This document shows, piece after piece, positions 58,194 through 64,000 of a DNA stretch of 64,000 nucleotides; position 1 is the stretch's first letter, and every line of letters begins with the position of its first letter. The notes under the pieces are model-generated. The model had not been told where the DNA came from. It searched no databases and worked only from the letters and a program-made list of their open reading frames with translations. A program made the translations under genes and the position numbers. This DNA is from Rhodococcus sp. ARC_M6 (lineage in GTDB: Bacteria; Actinomycetota; Actinomycetes; Mycobacteriales; Mycobacteriaceae): the NCBI RefSeq assembly GCF_022810305.1, contig NZ_JALGQH010000018.1, positions 51,666 to 115,665 on the forward strand, given 5' to 3'.

Positions 58194-58814
58194 TCAGATC
58201 TGCTTCGCACTCACCGTGCACCTGGCAATCCCCAAATACCGCTCCACCAACTCACCCGGCGACAACTCACCGTCCGGCCGGTACCACTGCGCCACGGCCA
58301 CACACATCGTCACGACAGCCCGACTCGCATCCTCGGGATACTCGGCAGCGAACACGCCCGATTCCACCCCGTCCAGCACGATCTGATCCACCTGCTTCTG
58401 CTGCGCATCACGTTGCGCGATGTATTTCGCCCGACCCTCCGGTTCCATACTTCGAAGCTCCGAGGACGCCACAAAGGACTGCTCACGCCGAAACATGTGG
58501 AAGCGCAACAAGGATTCGATCACGGCGTCAAAACGATCCGAAGGATCCGACCCAGCTTCCATCTCCGCAACACCGGTTCGTTCGAGCAACTCCCCCATGA
58601 CAACCGTCGTCAAGCCGATCAACAACGCCTGCTTCGACGGGTAATGGTGGTAGAGACCTGGCACGGAAAGCCCGGCACGTGCAGCGATGTCTCGAATCGA
58701 TGCACCGTGGTACCCCTGTTCGACAAACGCTTCCAATGCTGCAGCGAGGGGTTTGGGCAGACCCAGGTCTTCGTATTGCCGCCAGGATCCGCGCGTCGCG
58801 GGTTCGTTCGTCAT
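58194..58814 (-). CDS. TetR-family transcriptional regulator
   Basis: 206 residues with the TetR helix-turn-helix at about 20-65 (ALEAFVEQGYHGASIRDIAA, RAGLSVPGLYHHYPSKQALL). A C-terminal ligand domain has RFHMFRREQSFVASSELRSM and VAVAQWYRPDGELSPGELVE, which resembles KstR2/fatty-acid-type regulators. The ATG at 58814 is chosen because the fold begins shortly after and the longer frame overlaps the divergent SRPBCC gene's control region. Its gene precedes the ACAD operon on the same strand with a palindrome in between, so it probably represses that operon and may be autoregulated. The ligand is likely an acyl-CoA. Confidence 0.85.
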   Translation of the reverse strand: MTNEPATRGSWRQYEDLGLPKPLAAALEAFVEQGYHGASIRDIAARAGLSVPGLYHHYPSKQALLIGLTTVVMGELLERTGVAEMEAGSDPSDRFDAVIESLLRFHMFRREQSFVASSELRSMEPEGRAKYIAQRDAQQKQVDQIVLDGVESGVFAAEYPEDASRAVVTMCVAVAQWYRPDGELSPGELVERYLGIARCTVSAKQI

Positions 58815-58903
58815 ACCCGATACCGTAGATCCACTTGCGCTGACACCGAATATGTCGGAGCAGTTAGCTACAGTCGGTGTCCATCGACAGACAGGGACCA
58901 ACC

Positions 58904-59365
58904 ATGATCCACGTTCGCCATTCCGCGGTTGCTGCCGTGCCTGTCGATGTCGCCTTTGCCTACATCGACGACTACCGCAATGTCCCGAACTGGATGTTCG
59001 GCGTTTCCGAGTTCGTTCCCAACGGTGAGTTCGATCAGGGCCTCGGCGCGACCTTCGATGCGGCGATGCAAATCGGTCCCAGCACCTTGCGGTCCAAGCT
59101 CGAGGTCACGGAGTGGGAGAAGGACCGCATCATCACACTGTCATCGCTCGGTGGCGTCTCCAACTCGTCCACGTGGGAGTTCACTGCGGTCGACGACTCC
59201 AAGACCGAACTGTCAGTCGATTTTGCCTACAAGCTTTCCGACGGACTGGCCGGCAAAGCTCTAGGCATGCTGGTCGGGCCATTTGTCGAGAATGCAGTCC
59301 GCGGCAGCGAGGAAACTCTGCGCCGGAACCTCGAAGAGGAGTTCGCCGCCCGCGGGAAAAGCTGA
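58904..59365 (+). CDS. SRPBCC (polyketide cyclase/START-like) family protein
   Basis: 153 residues of the SRPBCC fold. IHVRHSAVAAVPVDVAFAYI at the start, then DDYRNVPNWMFGVSEFVPN, GLGATFDAAMQIGPSTLRSK and a C-terminal amphipathic helix (ENAVRGSEETLRRNLEEEFA) give the typical helix-grip. Such proteins bind hydrophobic ligands; no catalytic residues stand out. The ATG at 58904 is favoured over an ATG at 58877. It is divergent from the TetR at 58814 and convergent with the TetR at 59370. Confidence 0.8.
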   Translation: MIHVRHSAVAAVPVDVAFAYIDDYRNVPNWMFGVSEFVPNGEFDQGLGATFDAAMQIGPSTLRSKLEVTEWEKDRIITLSSLGGVSNSSTWEFTAVDDSKTELSVDFAYKLSDGLAGKALGMLVGPFVENAVRGSEETLRRNLEEEFAARGKS

Positions 59366-59369
59366 TTGG

Positions 59370-60068
59370 TTACGGCTGTTCGGACAGCTTCAACGCGTTC
59401 GCCCAAATCCGGGTTGCGGTCTGAACCACGTCCTCGAACGGCACAGGCTTTCCGTCCGCACCAGGTTCCTCCGACACGAACACGCTGTATGCAAAGCGGC
59501 TGACCATGGACGAGAGCGCTCGCGAAGCCAGCAGCGGATCCAGTGAGCTGTCCGCTTTCCCCGCCGCCTGCAACCGTTCGATGGCTCTCGCGTTCCGATT
59601 GATGAATGTTGCGCCACGATCGCGTCGAAGCTTCGCGAATGCCGGGTCGATATGTGACACCTGCTCGAGCAGACCCATCAACTTGGCGTTGCGTCGGAAC
59701 GCCGTCAAGTATGCGCGGTTACTCGATTCGAGCACGGCATAAGGATTGTCTGCATCATGCGCACGACCCACGCCGGGATGAAGCATGTCTTCCTGCGCCA
59801 CGGCGAGAACGGCAGCAAAAATCTGCTCTTTGTTATCGAAATAGGTATAGAAGGAACCTGTCGAGCAGTTCGCTTCCTTGGTGATGTCCGTCAACCGCGC
59901 ATCGAGATAGCCCGCTCGCTCGAACACTGTGCGAGCAGCAGCCACCAAAGATGCCCTGGTCCGAACGCCTCGCGCGGTCACCGGGAGATCACGCAGGAGT
60001 TCCGTCGCGGCCATCGACGGCGGCGGACGGTCTTCCCAGTTCTCCTGATTTTCAGCGCGAGAGGTCAC
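59370..60068 (-). CDS. TetR-family transcriptional regulator
   Basis: 232 residues. The DNA-binding domain is at about 35-80 (RTRASLVAAARTVFERAGYL, LTDITKEANCSTGSFYTYFD). A helical ligand domain follows, with RAYLTAFRRNAKLMGLLEQV. The N-terminal 30 residues (from the GTG at 60068) are longer than usual and may be partly untranslated; an ATG in MAATELL is an alternative. It is the third gene of the ACAD - SDR - TetR unit (43 bases after the SDR). It ends four bases from the convergent SRPBCC gene. Confidence 0.84.
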   Translation of the reverse strand: MTSRAENQENWEDRPPPSMAATELLRDLPVTARGVRTRASLVAAARTVFERAGYLDARLTDITKEANCSTGSFYTYFDNKEQIFAAVLAVAQEDMLHPGVGRAHDADNPYAVLESSNRAYLTAFRRNAKLMGLLEQVSHIDPAFAKLRRDRGATFINRNARAIERLQAAGKADSSLDPLLASRALSSMVSRFAYSVFVSEEPGADGKPVPFEDVVQTATRIWANALKLSEQP

Positions 60069-60111
60069 CCGCTACTTATACGGCAATGCCGACGGCGCCC
60101 GGGCATCGCCG

Positions 60112-60873
60112 TCAGGTGATCGTGATCCCACCGTCGACGGCAATGGTCTGTCCGGTGACGTATCCACCGGCTTCGGAAGCCAGCCACACCATGGTTGCAG
60201 CAAGTTCTTCCGGATCGCCCATGCGTCCGAGTATCAGCCGCGGAGCCATCGCGTCGAGGTAGCCGTCGTTGTATTGATCGGTCATTTCCGTCTTGAAGAA
60301 TCCGGGGGCGATGGCGTTGACCCGAATCCCCTTGCGTGTGCCCCACTGCTGAGCCAGATCCCGGGTCAATCCCACGATCCCCGCTTTACTCGCGGCATAG
60401 GCCGCTTGCGGAAGTCCGGCAGTGGTGAGTCCGAGGATGCTCGAGATGTTCACGATCGAACTGCCCGGCAGCATCACGCGGCCACACGCCTGCGCAGCCC
60501 AGTAAGAGCCGTTGAGGTTGATGTCGATGACGGCCCGGAACTGGTCAGGCGTCTCGCGGGTCGCCGGAACTGCAGTACCCACGCCGGCGTTGTTGACGAG
60601 CACATCCACGCGGCCGAACTTCTCCATTGCAGCGTCGACCATATTCTGAGCCTGGGCGGGATCGACGATGTCGGTGGCCACACACAGTGCCTCGCGGCCG
60701 GCGTCACGAACCAACTTGGCGGTGTCTTCGAGCTTGTCGATACGACGCGCGGCAAGCACGACGTCGGCGCCGGCTTCGGCTGCTGCCTTCGCAAAGGCCA
60801 CACCGAGACCCGACGACGCACCGGTCACGATGACTACTCGATCGGTCAGGGAAAACTTGTCGAGAACAGACAT
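60112..60873 (-). CDS. Short-chain dehydrogenase/reductase (SDR)
   Basis: 253-residue classical SDR. It has TGASSGLG, AARRIDKLED (Arg-Arg, suggesting NADP), VNNAGVGT, NISSILGL, YAASK, IAPGFFKTEM and the end IAVDGGITIT. The family's final helix residues (VWLASEAGGYVTGQ) are standard. The ATG at 60873 lies 51 bases after the ACAD stop at 60925. It probably converts the hydroxy- or keto-form of the acyl-CoA handled by that ACAD. Confidence 0.87.
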   Translation of the reverse strand: MSVLDKFSLTDRVVIVTGASSGLGVAFAKAAAEAGADVVLAARRIDKLEDTAKLVRDAGREALCVATDIVDPAQAQNMVDAAMEKFGRVDVLVNNAGVGTAVPATRETPDQFRAVIDINLNGSYWAAQACGRVMLPGSSIVNISSILGLTTAGLPQAAYAASKAGIVGLTRDLAQQWGTRKGIRVNAIAPGFFKTEMTDQYNDGYLDAMAPRLILGRMGDPEELAATMVWLASEAGGYVTGQTIAVDGGITIT

Positions 60874-60924
60874 ACGCGGTGATGCTCCTTCGGTCGTCGG
60901 GCTCGGAGAGACTTTCGAACGAAA

Positions 60925-62070
60925 CTACAGGCCGAGGTCGCGGCCGATGAGTTCCTTCATGATTTCGTTGGATCCGGCCCAGATCTTGGTGACGCGGGCA
61001 TCCATCCATGCGCGGGCCGCGCGGTACTCGGTCATGTAGCCGTAGCCACCGTGCAACTGGACGCAGTGATCGAGGATCTCGTTCTGGACCTGCGCGGTCC
61101 ACCACTTGGCCTTGGCTGCGTCGATCGCAGTCAGTTCACCGGCACCGTGGGCGGCGACGCAGTTATCGACATACGCCTGGGTCACGTCGACGCGCGTCAC
61201 CAGATCTGCGAGCAGGAATTTGTTCCACTGCAACGATCCGATGGGCTGCCCGAAAGCCTTACGGTCCTTGGCATATTGGATTGTCTCTTCGAGAATCGGA
61301 ACGGCATGCGCGATGTTGGAAATAGCCGCTCCGATGCGTTCCTGCGGCAGCAACTGCATCATGTGGATAAAGCCGCCGTCGAGCTCACCGATGATGTTGT
61401 TCGATGGAACGCGGACGTTCTCGAAGAACAGTTCAGCGGTATCTGACTCGTGCTGGCCGACCTTGTCGAGCTTGCGGCCGCGCTCGAAACCGTCCATGCC
61501 GGCTTCGACTGCAAAGAGAGTAATGCCCTTGGACTTCTTTTCCGGGCTGGTGCGAGCGGCGACGACCACGAGGTCGGCGTTGTAGCCGTTGGTGATGAAA
61601 GTCTTGGAGCCGTTGATGATCCAGTCGTCGCCGTCCTTGACCGCGGTGGTCTTGAGGGCTGCGAGGTCGGATCCACCGGAAGGCTCGGTCATACCGATCG
61701 CGGTCAGCATTTCACCGGTGCAGAACTTGGGAAGCCAACGCTGCTTCTGCTCTTCGGTGGTGAGCTTGACGAGGTAGGGCGCAACAATGTCGGCGTGGAT
61801 ACTGAAACTCGATGCGACGGCCGCACTGGCACGCGAAAGCTCTTCTATGAAAACAGCATTGAAACGGTAGTCGCCGGCTTCACTTCCGCCGTAGGCCTCG
61901 GGAACCTCGAGCCCGAGAAAGCCGTTGCGGCCGGCTTCTAGCCAGATCTCACGATCGATGAAGCGCTGATCGATCAGCTTCTCTGCGACCGGCAGGATGT
62001 TCCGGTTGACGAATTCACGAACGGATTCGCGAAATGCCTCGTGATCGGGTCCGTACAGAGTGCGACGCAT
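60925..62070 (-). CDS. Acyl-CoA dehydrogenase (isovaleryl/citronellyl-type)
   Basis: 381 residues. AIGMTEPSGGSDLAALKTTA and GSKTFITNGYNADLVVVAAR form the FAD/substrate site. The C-terminal LHGGYGYMTEYRAARAWMDA and KIWAGSNEIMKELIGRDLGL have Ala in the place of the medium-chain catalytic Glu, which points to branched-chain-type enzymes with the base on another helix. It is first in the ACAD - SDR - TetR unit and divergent from the TetR at 62209 across a double TAAGC-N4-GCTTA operator. It most likely oxidises a branched or longer acyl-CoA. Confidence 0.88.
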   Translation of the reverse strand: MRRTLYGPDHEAFRESVREFVNRNILPVAEKLIDQRFIDREIWLEAGRNGFLGLEVPEAYGGSEAGDYRFNAVFIEELSRASAAVASSFSIHADIVAPYLVKLTTEEQKQRWLPKFCTGEMLTAIGMTEPSGGSDLAALKTTAVKDGDDWIINGSKTFITNGYNADLVVVAARTSPEKKSKGITLFAVEAGMDGFERGRKLDKVGQHESDTAELFFENVRVPSNNIIGELDGGFIHMMQLLPQERIGAAISNIAHAVPILEETIQYAKDRKAFGQPIGSLQWNKFLLADLVTRVDVTQAYVDNCVAAHGAGELTAIDAAKAKWWTAQVQNEILDHCVQLHGGYGYMTEYRAARAWMDARVTKIWAGSNEIMKELIGRDLGL

Positions 62071-62118
62071 GACCGTTGCTTCCCTTCATCGCAGCGCATG
62101 CTGCGTCTCGACGCCGCC

Positions 62119-62151
62119 TAAGCGGGTGCTTAGAATCTAAGCACCCGCTTA
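62119..62151. promoter_or_regulatory. Twin TetR operator TAAGC-N4-GCTTA
   Basis: Two copies of TAAGC-N4-GCTTA (62119-62132 and 62138-62151) separated by five bases and arranged as a larger 33-base dyad with GGGT and ACCC as spacers. They lie between the divergent ACAD (start 62070) and TetR (start 62209). This is the probable binding site of that TetR for both genes, resembling operators of acyclic terpenoid or branched-chain acid regulons. Confidence 0.7.
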
Positions 62152-62208
62152 TAGTGTGGCGAAGGCGCGATATTGTCAACATTCGATCCGCAACACCTGG
62201 AGGAACCC

Positions 62209-62808
62209 TTGAGCGATTCACCTGATGCGGTGATCAGCACCTCCAAAGCAGCAGCACGTATCCGCGCGGCCGCCGTCGACGCCTTCGCCGACGCCGGATA
62301 CGGCGGAACGACCACACGTGACATTGCCGCCCGTCTCGACATGAGCCCGGCCGCGATGTACCCGCACTACCGCTCGAAAGAAGAGCTACTTTTTGCCATC
62401 AGCTACGAAGGCCACACCGAAGCCTTGAAAGTGGTTGAGGACGCTAACCTTCCCGAAGAGGGCCCGTCCGTACGACTGCGAGAGCTGATCAGCGTTTTCG
62501 CCAGCTGGCAGGCGTCCCACCATTGCTTGGCCCGCGTCGTCCAATACGAACTAACTGCACTCACGCCGGGGCACTACCGAACCGTAGTTGCCTTGCGCCG
62601 CAATATGACCCAGGTGGTCAGAAACGCAGTTGACGCGGGCGTCGCGTCCGGCGAGTTCACTATTCCCGACGCCGAAGGCGTGACCCTGGCCTTGATGTCA
62701 CTGTGCGTCGATGTGTGCCGGTGGTTCCCGGCCGGCAACTACACCGACCCGAAAGACATCGGAGACCTCTACGGGGACTTGGCTTTGCGGATGGTTGGGG
62801 CAAACTAA
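62209..62808 (+). CDS. TetR-family regulator of the divergent acyl-CoA dehydrogenase
   Basis: 199 residues. The HTH lies at about 12-58 (SKAAARIRAAAVDAFADAGY, TTRDIAARLDMSPAAMYPHY). A helical effector domain follows, with HCLARVVQYELTALTPGHYR and SLCVDVCRWFPAGNYTDPKD. TTG at 62209 is chosen as the start, because GGAGGAAC sits right before it; an earlier TTG at 62173 lacks such a site. It reads divergently from the ACAD unit, with the twin operator between, and is likely an acyl-CoA- or acid-sensitive repressor. Confidence 0.86.
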   Translation: MSDSPDAVISTSKAAARIRAAAVDAFADAGYGGTTTRDIAARLDMSPAAMYPHYRSKEELLFAISYEGHTEALKVVEDANLPEEGPSVRLRELISVFASWQASHHCLARVVQYELTALTPGHYRTVVALRRNMTQVVRNAVDAGVASGEFTIPDAEGVTLALMSLCVDVCRWFPAGNYTDPKDIGDLYGDLALRMVGAN

Positions 62809-62827
62809 ACTAACGACGGACCCCAAC

Positions 62828-63205
62828 GTGCCCACCGAACGGCACGGCGATTTCGAGCAAGCCGACTGGGACTTGAGATTTCTGTCTGCCCTGACCCGGA
62901 TGCTGACATCGAGGCATTGGGACACTGGCAAGTACGTAATCGAACGCCTGGAGTTGGCCGATTCGGCCATGATATTGGTCGTACGGGTCTGGGGGCGCGA
63001 TCAGTCGCAACTCGTGGGATGGCGCGAGCATCTACCCACGATCCGATCCGGCTTCACCCCCGACGATCCGGAATCCGTTGCAGACGCCTGGCATACAGGC
63101 GAGTTCTATCCTTGCTACCTACCCGAACCCCATGTACCCGACACTGACGGCATTCATTGGATCGGTCAGGGACGGCCGTCGTACCGACGCCCACGCAAAT
63201 TCTGA
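62828..63205 (+). CDS. Hypothetical protein
   Basis: 125 residues from a GTG at 62828 with a poor ribosome site. It has no motif I recognise. Visible are a start PTERHGDFEQADWDLRFLSA, a middle LADSAMILVVRVWGRDQSQL and a Pro/Arg-rich end (GRPSYRRPRKF). It follows the TetR gene by 19 bases, same strand, so it may be co-transcribed. It sits at the border of the mobile-element scar and might be affected by it. It could be an orphan fragment. Confidence 0.5.
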   Translation: MPTERHGDFEQADWDLRFLSALTRMLTSRHWDTGKYVIERLELADSAMILVVRVWGRDQSQLVGWREHLPTIRSGFTPDDPESVADAWHTGEFYPCYLPEPHVPDTDGIHWIGQGRPSYRRPRKF

Positions 63206-63260
63206 GGTTCGAGAAATCGACTTGGTCCCAGCCGTACTGCAAACCGCGACTACACGGGCT

Positions 63261-63294
63261 CATACCATTGGATAAGCCATTAACCAATGGTATG
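63261..63294. repeat. Inverted repeat before the Fic remnant
   Basis: CATACCATTGG (63261-63271) and its exact complement (63284-63294) with a 12-base loop. It precedes the broken Fic gene and could be an operator for a lost toxin module or a terminator for the gene at 62828. Confidence 0.5.
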
Positions 63295-63298
63295 GCCG

Positions 63299-63574
63299 CG
63301 AAGTGGCATCGGATAAAAACAAGCCCCGACTCACCGCCGGCTCCGAACGCGCAGCGGCACCGGCGTTCATTGCGAACCACACCATCTCACTGAGCCCCGG
63401 GCTACAGGCCCTGAACGAGAAAGCAGCGACCACCCGCATTCATTCGAAGTCGAGGCCAGTCGCATCACCGCCCCTTTCGCATCCATTCTGCTCCGCACCG
63501 AGAGTGCGTCGAGCTCGGAGATCCAGAACCTCACCAGCGGAGCGCGGCAAATCGCATTCAAGTTGCGGGCGTGA
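63299..63574 (+). pseudogene. Fic-family protein N-terminal remnant, frameshifted
   Basis: One frame carries APAFIANHTISLSPGLQALN. After a shift, another carries EVEASRITAPFASILLRTES and SSSEIQNLTSGARQIAF, then stops at 63574. Both parts match, in order, the N-terminal domain of actinobacterial Fic/DOC proteins, including the LLRTES..SS.I.NLT signature. The catalytic HxFxDGNGR part is absent. The remnant abuts the resolvase fragment near 63560. It is a dead copy cut by an insertion or deletion event. Recognition rests on memory of the family, not a search. Confidence 0.6.
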
Positions 63575-63701
63575 GACTTTCGCGCCACTCGCGTGGTCGG
63601 TGTGGATGTTTTCGGCGTCGATACCGGCCTGTACCAGAGCGTCGATCTGATGGGCGGGGTTCTGCTCTGTGCTCGAGACCCGTGCGTAACCGAACAACAT
63701 C
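63558..63701 (-). pseudogene. Truncated serine resolvase (Tn3-type) N-terminus
   Basis: From the ATG at 63701 the frame begins MLFGYARVSSTEQNPAHQID, followed by HTDHASGAKVSRPQL. This is the catalytic start of small serine recombinases, including the Ser of ARVSS. Homology ends abruptly after RPQLE near 63558, and the following residues are unrelated. So only about 48 of the usual 180 residues remain. The cut coincides with the end of the Fic remnant on the other strand. Confidence 0.75.
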
Positions 63702-63737
63702 TGTCGGAAACTACGCCTGTTTAAGGTTTTTCGACAG
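63702..63737. mobile_element. Possible res/recombination site beside the resolvase start
   Basis: CTGTCGGAAA (63702-63711) and TTTTTCGACAG (63727-63737) form an imperfect inverted repeat directly upstream of the resolvase ATG, where Tn3-type elements carry res subsite I. The site is a candidate leftover of a transposon. Confidence 0.45.
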
Positions 63738-63874
63738 ATGTCGTTCGGCGCATCCCGAAAACAACCACTCCCGATGCACACCGAACTCGGTGACACCGCC
63801 ACACGATGCAATCCGTTGAGGGTCTTTCACCCGTCAGCAGATTCTTCACCCGTCAATACAGCTGTACCGGAAAA

Positions 63875-64000
63875 TCAATCGTGTCGAGGGTGCAACGCCT
63901 CGTTCATGCTCTCCACCCCACGCGCATGCGCCGACAGGTCCTCCCGAGCCGACCGCATCGCGGCACTGCGACTACGCGACCCCGACTCCGAGGCTTCCGA
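63875..64000 (-). CDS. C-terminal end of a protein, runs off the window
   Basis: On the minus strand a frame open at 64000 reads 41 residues (Ser/Arg/Ala-rich, ending in AHARGVESMNEALHPRHD) to a TGA at 63875. It could be the tail of a gene that belongs to the mobile region or an adjacent resident gene. Nothing in it is recognisable. The 63738-63874 stretch before it holds only a direct repeat of TTCACCCGTCA (63826-63836 and 63845-63855). Confidence 0.35.
   Translation of the reverse strand, partial: SEASESGSRSRSAAMRSAREDLSAHARGVESMNEALHPRHD

Noticed and set aside
63826..63855. Direct repeat TTCACCCGTCA x2 considered as a CRISPR remnant or iteron
   Set aside because: Only two copies with an 8-base gap, no further units; too short for CRISPR.

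Overview
The window reads as chromosomal DNA of a high-GC mycolic-acid actinobacterium, most likely Rhodococcus (erythropolis-like). This is inferred from the dense acyl-CoA/SDR gene content, a mycofactocin-type SDR, GTG and TTG starts behind clear GGAG ribosome sites, and actinobacterial DUF families. No rRNA, tRNA or CRISPR array was seen.

Region 1 (about 0-34.5 kb) is a large catabolic island for an unidentified carboxylic acid or acid-forming alcohol/ketone. It holds a TRAP-type importer (dctP, dctQ, dctM), nine SDR oxidoreductases (one mycofactocin-type), two CaiB-type CoA-transferases (one a 788-residue tandem fusion), four acyl-CoA dehydrogenases including a probable heteromeric pair, and two acyl-CoA ligases. 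It also holds two crotonases, a thiolase, a DUF35/thiolase-like pair resembling steroid side-chain retro-aldolases, a quinone-reductase-type MDR, an amidohydrolase-like DUF6282 protein and an aldehyde dehydrogenase. Two 246-residue FCD/GntR regulators align end to end without gaps and sit at about 2.4-3.1 kb and 28.6-29.3 kb, so they probably control the island. Two 48-residue desulforedoxin-like microproteins precede the tandem CoA-transferase. No oxygenase is present, so the chemistry encoded here is CoA-dependent oxidation, aldol/thiolytic cleavage and alcohol/aldehyde oxidation.

Region 2 (34.5-42.8 kb) has two paralogous SEC-C proteins, a GAP-family membrane protein and an overlapping operon of DUF4178, DUF2617, DUF4247 lipoprotein, DUF350 and a membrane spermidine-synthase-like protein, probably an envelope function. 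Region 3 (42.8-48.1 kb) is a 5-oxoproline module: a GntR regulator with a TTG start, an MFS carrier, a DUF1445 protein and pxpABC. Region 4 (48.1-55.1 kb) holds a PolA-like polymerase, an MmpL-type exporter, and an alkylation-repair operon in which an ECF sigma factor lies between two Ogt methyltransferase genes, followed by AlkA.

Region 5 (55.1-63.2 kb) has two TetR-associated acyl-CoA modules. One is ACAD + APH-type phosphotransferase + SDR, resembling 4-hydroxyacid catabolism. The other is ACAD + SDR + TetR, divergent from another TetR across a double TAAGC-N4-GCTTA operator. The last 0.8 kb is a mobile-element scar with a broken Fic-family gene abutting a truncated serine resolvase.
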